A DNA stretch of 64,000 nt from Lachnospiraceae bacterium (GCA_017623675.1 JAGAOO010000046.1:1-64000); one strand, 5' to 3'; shown: positions 27,021 to 35,708, counted from the stretch's first letter. Numbers and translations are program-made. Notes: generated by a model not told the origin, from the sequence alone.

Positions 27021-28409
27021 ATGAGTAGTAACCGAAAAGTTGTAAAATTTCATAGTGTTCCAACAGTGAATATCGGTGTCATTATTTTCGGTTTGATTTT
27101 TATTTTCCTTGGAGTACAGATTGTACGCAGTTTGAAGCAGGAACGTTATTCCATTTATGAAGTACAGAAGAGTTATATGGACACGAATATTAGTGGAACT
27201 GCAATTGCTTTGCGGCAAGAAACGTTAGTAGCAACTGATACGTCTGGATATATTAATTATTACATACGTAATGGACAAAAGGTGGGTAAGAATTCTACAG
27301 TGTATACTATTGATTCTACCGGTTCATTATCTGACTTGATATCTGAAGCCTCCGGTGATAGCATTTCGTTAAATAGTGCCGGTTATTCAGAAATCAAAGC
27401 CAGTCTTTCTTCCTTTCAAAACTATTTTACAGATGTGAATTTTTCAGATGTATATGAATTCAAATATGATTTAGAAAGCCAAGTGTTAGATATTGCTAAT
27501 TCTCAAGTGCTGGATGAATTAACTGCTTCAGGTAACAGTACAATTGCTTTTTCTCAGATACCGTCATCGGAGAGTGGTATTATTACTTTCTATCAGGATG
27601 GTTACGAATCAAAAACACCGACAGATATTACTTTGGCAGACTTTGAAAGTGACGCATACATCAGTACCTCATTAAAAACAGGTGAAATTATCCAGGCAGG
27701 AAGCCCGGTGTATAAATTAATTACCAGCGAGATTTGGAATCTGGTATTGCCATTATCTGCGGAAGATGCACAACGACTCATGGAGGATACCCGTGTTACG
27801 TTGCATATGCCGAATGTTACCCATGAAGTCTATGGTGACATTTCTGTTATTCAGAATGGTGATGCTTATTTTGCAAATATTACACTGGATAAATTAATGG
27901 TGAACTATTCTAATGAACGATTTATTCCTATAGAAATAGTCATGACAAAGCAGGAAGGATTAAATATACCGAATTCGTCTATTATTGAAAAGCAGGTGTT
28001 AAAAGTTCCGATTGATTATTTGACTTCGGGTAGTAACTCTACACAGAATATTTATTTTAATGTTCGGATTTTAGATGAAAACGGAAATCTTTCCATTACT
28101 CAAGTTGCACCGGATATCTATTATAAGGATGAGTCTTTTTGCTATGTTGATCCGAATGATTTTGACGTGAATGCTATATTAGTGAAGAATAATTCGGATT
28201 CCACAATGGCAGTCTCAGAGATGGGCAGAACAAGCTTAAAAGGAGTTTATAATATAAATAAGGGCATTGCTGCTTTTCAACCCATAGAAATATTGGCATC
28301 TGATAGTGATTTTACTATTATTTCGGATAAAGCACCATATAGCTGTGCTTTATATGATCGTATCATCCTTGATGCCTCCACGATTGAAGAAGGGCAGATT
28401 ATCCATTAA
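27021..28409 (+). CDS. HlyD-like membrane protein
   Basis: A 462-residue protein with one N-terminal membrane segment (about residues 17-36, IGVIIFGLIFIFLGVQIV) and a large external region. SGTAIALRQETLVATDTSGYINYYIRNGQ, read as parts TGTA-like SGTAIA and GYINYYIRNGQKV, resembles the biotinyl-lipoyl-like half of membrane-fusion proteins. The middle lacks the long coiled coil of classical HlyD. GEIIQAGSPVYKLI later is a second half-motif. No ABC exporter partner is adjacent; ylmE, sepF and divIVA follow directly. Such proteins recur at this position in Clostridia, so a division or envelope role is possible. Confidence 0.7.
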   Translation: MSSNRKVVKFHSVPTVNIGVIIFGLIFIFLGVQIVRSLKQERYSIYEVQKSYMDTNISGTAIALRQETLVATDTSGYINYYIRNGQKVGKNSTVYTIDSTGSLSDLISEASGDSISLNSAGYSEIKASLSSFQNYFTDVNFSDVYEFKYDLESQVLDIANSQVLDELTASGNSTIAFSQIPSSESGIITFYQDGYESKTPTDITLADFESDAYISTSLKTGEIIQAGSPVYKLITSEIWNLVLPLSAEDAQRLMEDTRVTLHMPNVTHEVYGDISVIQNGDAYFANITLDKLMVNYSNERFIPIEIVMTKQEGLNIPNSSIIEKQVLKVPIDYLTSGSNSTQNIYFNVRILDENGNLSITQVAPDIYYKDESFCYVDPNDFDVNAILVKNNSDSTMAVSEMGRTSLKGVYNINKGIAAFQPIEILASDSDFTIISDKAPYSCALYDRIILDASTIEEGQIIH

Positions 28410-28432
28410 TATTGGTATAGGAGATGAAATGT

Positions 28433-29125
28433 ATGATTCAGGAACAGATTCAATCAGTACAACACAATATTGAGACAGCTTGTAAAAAATCTGGTCGCAA
28501 TCCGGAGGAGGTAACTTTAATTGCTGTAAGCAAGACAAAGCCATTATCCGATATTGAAGCTGCCATTGATTGCGGAATGTTAGAATTTGGAGAAAATAAG
28601 GTTCAGGAACTGTTAGATAAGATAGAGCACGTCAGTCGTCCTGTTCATTGGCATTTGATTGGACATTTACAGACCAATAAGGTGAAATATATTGTTGATA
28701 AAGGACTGCTTATTCATTCGGTTGATTCAGTAAAATTAGCAAAGGAAATACAGAAGGAAGCAGTAAAAAAGCAAGTACACTGTGATATTTTACTTGAAGT
28801 AAATGTTGCAAAAGAAGAAACGAAATACGGATTCTACTATGATGATGTTTTACCGGCAGTAATTGAGATTTCAAAGCTTTCCAATGTTCATATTCAAGGT
28901 TTGATGACAATTGCACCTTTTGTTGAAAATCCCGAAAAAAACAGGAACGTTTTTGCAGATTTACACAAATTATTACTTGACATAAAAACCAGAAACATTG
29001 ATAATGTTAATATGAGTGTACTGTCAATGGGCATGACCAATGATTATATGGTAGCGATAGAAGAGGGTGCCACAATGGTACGAGTTGGAACCGGAATTTT
29101 CGGTGCACGGAATTATAGTATATAG
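28433..29125 (+). CDS. ylmE: YggS/YlmE-family PLP homeostasis protein
   Basis: A 230-residue alanine-racemase-fold protein that binds PLP but has no known catalysis; it keeps vitamin B6 and amino-acid pools balanced. The PLP lysine lies in AVSKTKP (about residues 33-39), followed by FGENKVQE, WHLIGHLQTNK and SMGMTNDYMVAI, all standard for the family. AGGAG is 10 bases from ATG 28433 but only one base from the in-frame ATG 28424, so 28433 is chosen. It precedes sepF, as in Bacillus. Confidence 0.93.
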   Translation: MIQEQIQSVQHNIETACKKSGRNPEEVTLIAVSKTKPLSDIEAAIDCGMLEFGENKVQELLDKIEHVSRPVHWHLIGHLQTNKVKYIVDKGLLIHSVDSVKLAKEIQKEAVKKQVHCDILLEVNVAKEETKYGFYYDDVLPAVIEISKLSNVHIQGLMTIAPFVENPEKNRNVFADLHKLLLDIKTRNIDNVNMSVLSMGMTNDYMVAIEEGATMVRVGTGIFGARNYSI

Positions 29126-29141
29126 GGATAGGAGATATGTC

Positions 29142-29762
29142 ATGGGAAAAGGTATCGACAAATTTATGAATATATTGAGTCTGAATAGTGCAGATGACGA
29201 TGATGATTATGACAACGATGATTTATTTGATGATGAAATAGACTTAGTTGAACCCAAGCCGGCTAAGCAGCCAAAGCCTAAGAAAGAAAAAACGGCAACT
29301 GCTAAATCAACAACCGGTTATTCGTCACCAGCTAAAGCTCAGTCTGCAGCAGCTTATAACGAAGAAGATACATATGACTCGGGTTCTTACGCAAAACGAA
29401 CAACCAGAACCAGCAGACCTTCAAGGCCGGCTTCCGGTTCAAATAATAAAGTAGTTTCTATGAATGGCAGGGGTAGTGAAGTGTACGTAATAAAACCACA
29501 GGAATTTAATGAGGCACAAACAGTAACAGATTTTTTAAAGGATGGCAAAACCATTGTCATTAATATGGAAGGCATTGAGTTAAATGCAGCACAGCGTATT
29601 ATTGATTTCATTGGTGGTGCATGTTATGCCTTAGATGGTTCATTGCAAGCCATTTCCAGCAATATTTTTATTGCAGCACCGCAAGATATTGAGGTTTCCG
29701 GTGATTTACGTGATGAAATCTTAAATGAATCAACTGTATCACCATATTTGGGAGCCTATTAG
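29142..29762 (+). CDS. sepF: Cell division protein SepF
   Basis: A 206-residue FtsZ-membrane tether. The N-terminal helix MGKGIDKFMNIL can insert into the membrane. A long disordered linker (about residues 17-118) starts with an acidic run of aspartates, then becomes lysine- and serine-rich. The C-terminal SepF domain (about 120-206) has YVIKPQEFNEAQTV, DGKTIVINMEG and AQRIIDFIGGACYAL. The linker is longer than in Bacillus SepF (about 150 residues total). The start follows AGGAG. Confidence 0.94.
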   Translation: MGKGIDKFMNILSLNSADDDDDYDNDDLFDDEIDLVEPKPAKQPKPKKEKTATAKSTTGYSSPAKAQSAAAYNEEDTYDSGSYAKRTTRTSRPSRPASGSNNKVVSMNGRGSEVYVIKPQEFNEAQTVTDFLKDGKTIVINMEGIELNAAQRIIDFIGGACYALDGSLQAISSNIFIAAPQDIEVSGDLRDEILNESTVSPYLGAY

Positions 29763-29782
29763 TTAAGAGGAGGAAGTAGAAC

Positions 29783-30625
29783 ATGATTACACCAGTAGAA
29801 ATTCAGTCAAAAGCATTTAAGTCCGGTATTGGATATGACAAGAAAGATGTTGACGGATTTATTAATGAGATTTTAGAAAACTATGAAGAATTATATCGCT
29901 CCAATGTTGAGATGAAGGACAAAATCAATATGCTGAATGAAGGTTTACAGCATTATAAAAACATTGAAGCATCTTTACAAAAGGCTTTAGTTTTAGCTGA
30001 AAAAACTTCAGAAGAAACCATTCGTACAGCCGAATTAAAAGCACAGACCATTGAAATGGAAGCTGTGAATAAGGCAAAAGAACACACTGCTGATGCAAAA
30101 CTTGAGTTAGAACGGGTACATAATCAAACCGTTGCTTTAGTACAACAGTATACCAAATATAAAGCACAGTTTACACAGTTCTTAAATGCACAGCTGGATT
30201 TGATTTCCAGTGATTCCTTCCGAATGGATGCCAATGATTTTGCTGCATTTACAAAAACGGCTGCATCTGCGAATGATGCTTATATGAATTCTAATCCAAT
30301 GTCTGATTTTATGTCAGGTGGTGAACAGCAGCCATTATCTGGTTTCGATAACGGAGAAGATAGTGGACGTTTGGGCGAGAGAGATGATTCTGATCGTTAT
30401 AATATGGATTATAATCAAGGTTCTGGTTTGAATAACAGTTCTACTTCTTTTGTTGATCCTTTTGAAACAGTAAAGAAGCGGGAAGAAGCTGCACCGACAC
30501 AGGAACCGGAACCAGAGGTTGCAGAAGAGCTTGATACTTTTGAAGGTGAAGTAGAAGATAAAGTGGAAAAGCGTGCAATGCTTGGTGACGAAGACGCAAA
30601 TAGTACAGGATTTACGTTTATTTAA
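29783..30625 (+). CDS. divIVA: DivIVA-domain protein
   Basis: A 280-residue polar and septal scaffold. The N-terminal lipid-binding domain has the family pattern ITPVEIQSKAFKSGIGYDKKDVDGFI (given here as ITPVEIQSKAF and GYDKKDVDGFINEI, residues 2-12 and 17-30). A coiled coil follows at about 30-130. The last 110 residues are low-complexity, rich in Asp, Ser, Asn and Glu. It senses negative membrane curvature and recruits division or wall proteins. Confidence 0.94.
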   Translation: MITPVEIQSKAFKSGIGYDKKDVDGFINEILENYEELYRSNVEMKDKINMLNEGLQHYKNIEASLQKALVLAEKTSEETIRTAELKAQTIEMEAVNKAKEHTADAKLELERVHNQTVALVQQYTKYKAQFTQFLNAQLDLISSDSFRMDANDFAAFTKTAASANDAYMNSNPMSDFMSGGEQQPLSGFDNGEDSGRLGERDDSDRYNMDYNQGSGLNNSSTSFVDPFETVKKREEAAPTQEPEPEVAEELDTFEGEVEDKVEKRAMLGDEDANSTGFTFI

Positions 30626-30647
30626 GAAATAGTATAGGAAATGATGT

Positions 30648-30691
30648 GAAATGGACTGCTTACAGGTTACTGTAGGCAGCTCATTTCTTTT
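30648..30691 (+). terminator. Terminator after divIVA
   Basis: GAAATG-GA-CTGC-TTACAG pairs with CTGTAG-GCAG-CT-CATTTC with two small internal bulges, followed by TTTT. It separates divIVA from lspA. Confidence 0.7.
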
Positions 30692-30724
30692 AGACGATTG
30701 ATTCGAAGAGAGGCTTGAAATTGA

Positions 30725-31393
30725 ATGAAATATGTGAAAGCGTTAATAGGTATTTTTTTGTTAATATGTGTAGATCAGTATTCAAAATACTTAGTGGTAC
30801 AGAAATTAGAAATGTATGAATATCATCCAATTCTGGGAAATATTTTTGGGTTGTTTTATTTGGAAAATAAAGGTATGGCTTGGGGAATGTTCCAAAATCG
30901 CCAGGTCATTTTCTTGATTTTAACAGTCATTATTTTGGTTGTTTTAGCCTATTGCTATGTTAAGTTATCCAATGATACCAAATTTTTTCCAATCAGTGTG
31001 TGTATTCAGTTCCTTGCTGCAGGTGCCATTGGTAATATGATTGATCGAATTTTTCATGGAGACGTATTATTTCAAGGTTCCGTTGTAGACTTTTTGTACA
31101 TTAAAATCATTGATTTTCCTGTATTTAACATAGCAGATATGTTTGTAACCGGTTCTGTATCGGTTCTCGTATTATTGTTGCTGTTTCGATATAAGGAAAA
31201 CGATTTCACAGGTGTCTTTTATCAAAAGAAAGTGGTTACTCCTGAAATTGAAGCAGATGATATTTCAAAAGAAGCAGATGATACTTCAAAAGAAAGCGAA
31301 AATACTATGGAAACAGATTATGAAGAGACAGAACCAAGAAAAATTACCATTGATGAAATTTTCAATGATGAAAATGAAGAAGATGATGAATAA
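30725..31393 (+). CDS. lspA: Lipoprotein signal peptidase LspA
   Basis: A 222-residue membrane protease that cleaves prolipoproteins after lipidation, needed for the lipoprotein carboxypeptidase above. Four membrane segments lie in the first 155 residues. Conserved motifs are DQYSKYLVV, LENKGMAWG, AGAIGNMIDR with one catalytic aspartate, and VVDFL...FNIADMFVT with the second. After about residue 160 there is a 60-residue acidic cytoplasmic tail (EIEADDIS, EADDTSKESEN, FNDENEEDDE) absent from ordinary LspA of about 150-165 residues. Confidence 0.94.
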   Translation: MKYVKALIGIFLLICVDQYSKYLVVQKLEMYEYHPILGNIFGLFYLENKGMAWGMFQNRQVIFLILTVIILVVLAYCYVKLSNDTKFFPISVCIQFLAAGAIGNMIDRIFHGDVLFQGSVVDFLYIKIIDFPVFNIADMFVTGSVSVLVLLLLFRYKENDFTGVFYQKKVVTPEIEADDISKEADDTSKESENTMETDYEETEPRKITIDEIFNDENEEDDE

Positions 31394-31439
31394 TGCATAT
31401 ATGCACTTGAATTAATATTGAATTGGAGAGTCATTTAAA

Positions 31440-32348
31440 TTGGAAATTAAAATAACTTCGGAACAAGTAAATAATCGTATTGATAAATTGTTGAGTGATT
31501 TGATTCCAGAGCTTTCCCGGTCTTATATTCAAAAACTACTTTCAGAGGGGAATATATTAGTAAATAATACCCCTGTGAAATCCAACTATAAACTTCGACT
31601 GGATGATACAATAAGTGTCACGATACCAGAGCCAGAAGATATTGATATACTTCCAGAGGATATTCCTCTGGATATTGTTTTTGAAGATGAAGATATATTG
31701 ATAGTAAATAAACCTAAGGGCATGGTGGTTCATCCGGCAGCCGGACATTATACCGGAACTCTGGTTAATGCAATTATGTATCACTGTAAAGATCAGCTTT
31801 CTTCTATTAATGGAGTCCTTCGCCCGGGAATTGTTCATCGAATTGACATGGATACAACAGGACTATTAGTAGTGTGTAAGAATGATTTGGCACATCAGTC
31901 ATTAGCAGAACAATTAAAGGTACATTCTATTACTCGTAAATACTATGCAATTGTCTATGACAATATTGTTGAGGATGAAGGGACTATCAATAAACCTATT
32001 GGACGACATCCTACGGATCGAAAAAAGCAAACAATTGATTTAAGAAATGGAAGAGAAGCCATTACCCATTATAGAGTATTGGAACGACTGAATGGAAAAT
32101 ATACATTTATAGAATGCCAGTTGGAAACAGGACGTACACATCAAATTCGTGTGCATATGTCCTCCATACATCATCCTATATTGGGTGATACCGTATATGG
32201 ACCGGATAAGAATCCTTATCACTTACAAGGGCAAACGCTACATGCGGGTGTGTTAGGGTTTCAACATCCACGCACTGGGAATTATGTCGAGTTTCAAAGT
32301 GAATTGCCTGACTATTTTGAAGAACTATTGAAACAATTACGAAAATAA
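31440..32348 (+). CDS. rluD: 23S rRNA pseudouridine synthase RluD-like
   Basis: A 302-residue RluA-family pseudouridine synthase. The N-terminal S4 RNA-binding domain spans about 12-75 (NRIDKLLSDLIPELSRSYIQKLL, here by its ends NRIDKLL and SRSYIQKLL). The catalytic motif is HRIDMDTTGLLV with the essential aspartate. Later motifs are ECQLETGRTHQIRVHM, cited as LETGRTHQIR, and HAGVLGF. The start is TTG with GGAGAG 9 bases upstream. It is usually paired with lspA in Firmicutes, as here. The exact uridines modified are not certain. Confidence 0.93.
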   Translation: MEIKITSEQVNNRIDKLLSDLIPELSRSYIQKLLSEGNILVNNTPVKSNYKLRLDDTISVTIPEPEDIDILPEDIPLDIVFEDEDILIVNKPKGMVVHPAAGHYTGTLVNAIMYHCKDQLSSINGVLRPGIVHRIDMDTTGLLVVCKNDLAHQSLAEQLKVHSITRKYYAIVYDNIVEDEGTINKPIGRHPTDRKKQTIDLRNGREAITHYRVLERLNGKYTFIECQLETGRTHQIRVHMSSIHHPILGDTVYGPDKNPYHLQGQTLHAGVLGFQHPRTGNYVEFQSELPDYFEELLKQLRK

Positions 32349-32351
32349 TTG

Positions 32352-32384
32352 TTGATTACTGACTTTTGTGTTAATATATTAACA
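32352..32384 (+). promoter_or_regulatory. Promoter overlapped by a Rex-like palindrome
   Basis: TTGATT (32352-32357), a 17-base spacer and TATATT (32375-32380) form a promoter for the kinase-like gene. A perfect 16-base palindrome TGTTAATATATTAACA (32369-32384) covers the -10. It matches the core of the clostridial Rex operator (TTGTTAA-N4-TTAACAA) at all positions except the two outermost bases. Rex binding is inferred. Confidence 0.6.
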
Positions 32385-32425
32385 TAACCAGTGAAATAAC
32401 ATCATATATGGAAGGGGCGGTTATT

Positions 32426-33040
32426 ATGGGTAAAGATACGATTATTACAATTGGACGGCAATGCGGAAGTGGTGGCCGTGAAATTGGTATTGCTTTGGCA
32501 AAGGAGTTAAATATTCCATATTATGACAAAGAACTATTAAAGCGGGCAGCCAAAGAAAGCGGATTGTGCGAAGAGGTTTTTGAAAAATTCGATGAACGCC
32601 CAACCAGCAGTTTATTATATTCGATTGTAATGGATCCATATTCACTTGGAATTAGTGCAAATGGTATAGATATGCCAATTAATCATAAAGTGTTTTTAGC
32701 TGCATTTGATACGATTAAGCAGATTGCTAATGAGGGTCCCTGCGTTATGATTGGTCGTTGTGCTGACTATGCATTATCGGATTATAATAATGTAGTTAAT
32801 TTCTTCTTACATGCACCAATAGAAGAACGTGCAAAACGTGTGTCAGCACGTATGAACCTGACACAGGACAAAGCCAAAGACTTTGTAAACAAAACAGATA
32901 AACAACGTGCTTCATATTACAATTATTATACAACAAAAAAATGGGGAGCAACCTCCAGCTATAATTTCTGTTTGGATACTCATGTGCTTGGTATTGATGG
33001 TACAGTAACTTTAATGAAAACTATTGTGGAGAAAATTTAG
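32426..33040 (+). CDS. Cytidylate kinase-like protein
   Basis: A 204-residue protein of the cytidylate kinase-like family (PF13189). The P-loop-like segment is IGRQCGSGGREIG (about residues 9-21), then YYDKELLKRAAKESG. MIGRCADYAL and HAPIEERAKRV follow, then NKTDKQRASYYNYYT. It is probably a nucleoside-monophosphate-kinase-fold enzyme, but the substrate is not known; true Cmk is a different protein. It stands alone between a promoter with a Rex-like operator and a terminator, so it may be redox-controlled. ATG 32426 is preferred over 32408 because GAAGGGG lies 8-12 bases upstream. Confidence 0.82.
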   Translation: MGKDTIITIGRQCGSGGREIGIALAKELNIPYYDKELLKRAAKESGLCEEVFEKFDERPTSSLLYSIVMDPYSLGISANGIDMPINHKVFLAAFDTIKQIANEGPCVMIGRCADYALSDYNNVVNFFLHAPIEERAKRVSARMNLTQDKAKDFVNKTDKQRASYYNYYTTKKWGATSSYNFCLDTHVLGIDGTVTLMKTIVEKI

Positions 33041-33090
33041 TTTTAATCAGTTGTCCCCAATTTATTTCTATATTAGAACAAGTAATTTTG

Positions 33091-33127
33091 AACCCTGGCA
33101 AAAGTATTTGCCAGGGTTTATTATTTA
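33091..33127 (+). terminator. Terminator after kinase-like gene
   Basis: AACCCTGGCAAA and TTTGCCAGGGTT form a perfect 12-base stem with loop AGTA, followed by TATTATTT. Confidence 0.88.
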
Positions 33128-33192
33128 CAAATCTACTAAAAGAGAGTATAATCAAACTAGCGGATAAATCTACGTTTTTCCGCATTTTTATA

Positions 33193-33221
33193 TGGACTTT
33201 TGAAGAGTGGTATGATAAAAT
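33193..33221 (+). promoter_or_regulatory. Promoter of tyrosine recombinase gene
   Basis: TGGACT (33193-33198), 17-base spacer, TAAAAT (33216-33221), about 58 bases before the start codon. Confidence 0.5.
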
Positions 33222-33279
33222 ATACCTAAATAACTACTGAATTTATTGCTTTATGCATTGAAAGGCAGGTAATTTGTAT

Positions 33280-34359
33280 ATGGCTAAGGACTCTGAACAT
33301 TATAGATTAAAAGAACGCAATCAAAAGGAATTATATCATGACTTATTAAGTCAGCTTCCTCCGTGTGCCAGGGATTATTTACGTGATAAAGATTTAACTA
33401 CACAAGTTAGTACACGTATTTCTTATGCCTATGATTTGCTGACATTTTTTCGCTATATTAAAAATGTGAATCCCATATTTAAGGATAAAGAAATCAAACA
33501 AATCAATTATGACGATTTGAGCCGTTTTAGTGCTGAGGACATATCTGAGTATCAACATTATTTGGAATTCAGTACTGAAAAAGTTGATGGTGAAAACCAT
33601 GAAAACGGTAAACGTTCCATTGCCCGTAAAATGGCTCCTTTACGTGGTTTATATGAATATCACTTAAAACATGATAATATTGAGAAAAATCCTATGATTT
33701 TGGTTCAGATGCCACGTATTAAAAAAGATAAAAATATTATTCGTATGAACGCATTTGAGGTTCAGGATATTCTAGATGCCATTGAAAAAGGCAACGGTCA
33801 AATGTCTGAACGACAAAGAAAAAGCTGTGATCGCACCAGACAACGGGATTTGGCAATTCTAACCTTGATGTTAGGAACAGGTATTCGTGTTTCTGAATGT
33901 GTTGGTTTAGATACAACTGATATTGATTTTAAGGAAAATTCCATAACCATTGTACGAAAAGGTGGCGGTCAGGATATTATTTATTTTGGCGATGAAGTTG
34001 CCCATGTGTTACAGGCATATATGGAAGGTGAACGAAAACACATTAATATAGCTGATGGTCATGAAAAGGCATTATTTATATCGTCAAAAGGAAATCGAAT
34101 GAGTGTGGATGCAATTGAACGTTTAGTAAAAAAGTACGGGCGAATTGCTGTGCCTAATAAAAAGATCACACCACATAAGCTTAGAAGTACCTATGGAACC
34201 GCTTTATATCGGGAAACCGGCGATATTCGTCTTGTTGCAGATGTTCTTGGCCATGAAAATATCAATACAACCATAGATTACTATGCAGCTATTGAGGATG
34301 AACACAAACGAAAAGCCGCCGGAGCTGTATCATTACGGAAAGAAAGAACGGAAAAATAA
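33280..34359 (+). CDS. Tyrosine recombinase (Xer-like)
   Basis: A 359-residue site-specific tyrosine recombinase. The N-terminal SAM-like core-binding domain covers about 15-125. The catalytic residues are visible: Arg in GTGIRVSECVGL, Lys in VRKGGG, H-x-x-R in HKLRSTYGT, and His and nucleophilic Tyr in LGHENINTTIDYY. It resembles XerC/XerD and related XerS-type proteins, but is longer than XerC/D (about 300). With ttcA, lexA and no mobile element around, a housekeeping dimer-resolution role is plausible; a dif site was not identified. A TTG at 33274 is an alternative start. Confidence 0.85.
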   Translation: MAKDSEHYRLKERNQKELYHDLLSQLPPCARDYLRDKDLTTQVSTRISYAYDLLTFFRYIKNVNPIFKDKEIKQINYDDLSRFSAEDISEYQHYLEFSTEKVDGENHENGKRSIARKMAPLRGLYEYHLKHDNIEKNPMILVQMPRIKKDKNIIRMNAFEVQDILDAIEKGNGQMSERQRKSCDRTRQRDLAILTLMLGTGIRVSECVGLDTTDIDFKENSITIVRKGGGQDIIYFGDEVAHVLQAYMEGERKHINIADGHEKALFISSKGNRMSVDAIERLVKKYGRIAVPNKKITPHKLRSTYGTALYRETGDIRLVADVLGHENINTTIDYYAAIEDEHKRKAAGAVSLRKERTEK

Positions 34360-34413
34360 GTTCAACATTTATAAAATAATATAAAAACAAATTTGTTTGT
34401 GAGGAATTACAAG

Positions 34414-35124
34414 ATGAAGCCACAAAAATTGCTTACCTATACAAGAAAGGCCATTGATGATTATCAAATGATTCAGGATGGAGATAAAATTGCAATTGGA
34501 ATTTCTGGAGGAAAAGATAGTCTTACCCTGCTATATGCCTTAAGTAAATTGAAGGAGTTTTATCCGAAACACTTTGAACTGATTGCGATAACAGTAGATT
34601 TAGGATTTGAAAATTATGACACTACTCTCCTGTCTCAATATGCACAGCTATTAGGTGTTGATTATTATGTGGAACGGACACAGATTGCAACGATTGTGTT
34701 TGAATTAAAAAAAGAGCAAAATCCATGTTCATTATGCAGCCGGTTGCGAAAAGGTGCTTTCAATGAAGCAGCAATCCGATTTGGTTGTAATAAAATTGCT
34801 TATGCCCATCATAAGGATGATGTCATTGATAGTTTTATGATGTCTATGCTATATGAAGGACGCATCCATACTTTTTCGCCTGTAACACATTTGGAACGGT
34901 GCAATCTTGATTTAATACGACCATTAATATATGCATACGAAGGTGAAATTATTTCCTTTGCAACAGAACAAAACTTACCGATAACAAAGAATCCATGTCC
35001 GGCAGATGGAGTTACCAAACGGCAAGAAGCCAAGGAATTAATTCAGCAATTGAGAAATACGGTTCCGGCTACAAAAGAACGGATATTTTCTGCAATCACA
35101 GGCTCCGGTATCGATGGTTGGTAA
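34414..35124 (+). CDS. TtcA/TilS-superfamily tRNA thiolase
   Basis: A 236-residue PP-loop ATPase. The PP-loop is GISGGKDSLTLL (about residues 29-40). The cluster-binding cysteines are in NPCSLCSRLRKG (C-x2-C), and NPCPADG provides a third. This is the TtcA pattern: iron-sulfur-dependent thiolation of cytidine 32 in tRNA. TtcA-like proteins in Gram-positives can thiolate other positions, so the exact nucleoside is uncertain. The ATG at 34414 has GAGGAA 8 bases upstream. Confidence 0.87.
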   Translation: MKPQKLLTYTRKAIDDYQMIQDGDKIAIGISGGKDSLTLLYALSKLKEFYPKHFELIAITVDLGFENYDTTLLSQYAQLLGVDYYVERTQIATIVFELKKEQNPCSLCSRLRKGAFNEAAIRFGCNKIAYAHHKDDVIDSFMMSMLYEGRIHTFSPVTHLERCNLDLIRPLIYAYEGEIISFATEQNLPITKNPCPADGVTKRQEAKELIQQLRNTVPATKERIFSAITGSGIDGW

Positions 35125-35171
35125 CTGCTTGGAATATAACTAGATAAAATTTGTTATAAAAGTACATTGCA

Positions 35172-35582
35172 TTATTGCTCTATTGGTTTTTCTGCATAAT
35201 AAGGTACTGTAAGATAACATCCTGTGGTAATATCATCGCCGGTAATATGATTGATTTCTTTAACCTCATCAATATAATCCTGCACGCTGGCATATTCAAC
35301 TGTTCGGTATTCTTCAGCAATATCCCATAATGTATCACCAGCTTCTACTGATATTGTAGTAAAATACTTGGTATTTACATGCTCTGATTGTGCATTTACT
35401 TCCGGTGTGGTTTTTAATAATACAATACACAACAATCCAATAATGAATCCAGTAGCTGTACAATATAAGGTAACCTTTGGATGTTTAATAAACATTCTGG
35501 CAATCCACAATTTCAAATTCATAATTATACTGCGTAAAATCATATTAAAATCTCTAATATCTAAGGAATAATCTGTATTCAT
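35172..35582 (-). CDS. YneA-like LysM cell division suppressor
   Basis: A 136-residue protein with one membrane segment (about residues 38-58, TLYCTATGFIIGLLCIVLL) and an external LysM domain (about 78-130; TTISVEAGDTLWDIAEEY). This is the build of YneA, which halts division during the SOS response in Bacillus. Its divergent position next to lexA, a consensus promoter, and LexA boxes in that promoter strongly support the same role here. The coding sequence starts about 178 bases from the lexA start at the other side. GGAGGTG precedes the ATG. Confidence 0.8.
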   Translation of the reverse strand: MNTDYSLDIRDFNMILRSIIMNLKLWIARMFIKHPKVTLYCTATGFIIGLLCIVLLKTTPEVNAQSEHVNTKYFTTISVEAGDTLWDIAEEYRTVEYASVQDYIDEVKEINHITGDDITTGCYLTVPYYAEKPIEQ

Positions 35583-35598
35583 AAAAACACCTCCAAGT

Positions 35599-35708
35599 CG
35601 AACATTTGTTTACTATGTTCTGATTATATCGAACAAACATTCGTATGTCAATACTTTTTCGAATATTTGTTCGGAAAATATGTTCGATTTTTAGTGAACA
35701 TTTGTTTG
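35599..35708. promoter_or_regulatory. Array of five LexA boxes
   Basis: Five 14-base sites resemble the Gram-positive SOS box CGAAC-N4-GTTCG: 35599-35612 (CGAACATTTGTTTA), 35630-35643 (CGAATGTTTGTTCG on minus), 35660-35673 (CGAATATTTGTTCG), 35673-35686 (GGAAAATATGTTCG, sharing one base with the previous site) and 35695-35708 (TGAACATTTGTTTG). Each matches about 12 of 14 positions. They cover both divergent promoters. Confidence 0.88.
35623..35651 (-). promoter_or_regulatory. Consensus promoter of yneA-like gene
   Basis: On the minus strand TTGACA (35651-35646), exactly 17 bases, then TATAAT (35628-35623). This is a perfect consensus promoter, and a LexA box (35630-35643) fills the spacer, giving a very strong but tightly repressible promoter. 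Confidence 0.88.

Noticed and set aside
33150..33195. GCGGA...TCCGC hairpin before the recombinase gene as a terminator
   Set aside because: The stem is short with a long loop and the preceding gene already has a strong terminator at 33091-33127.
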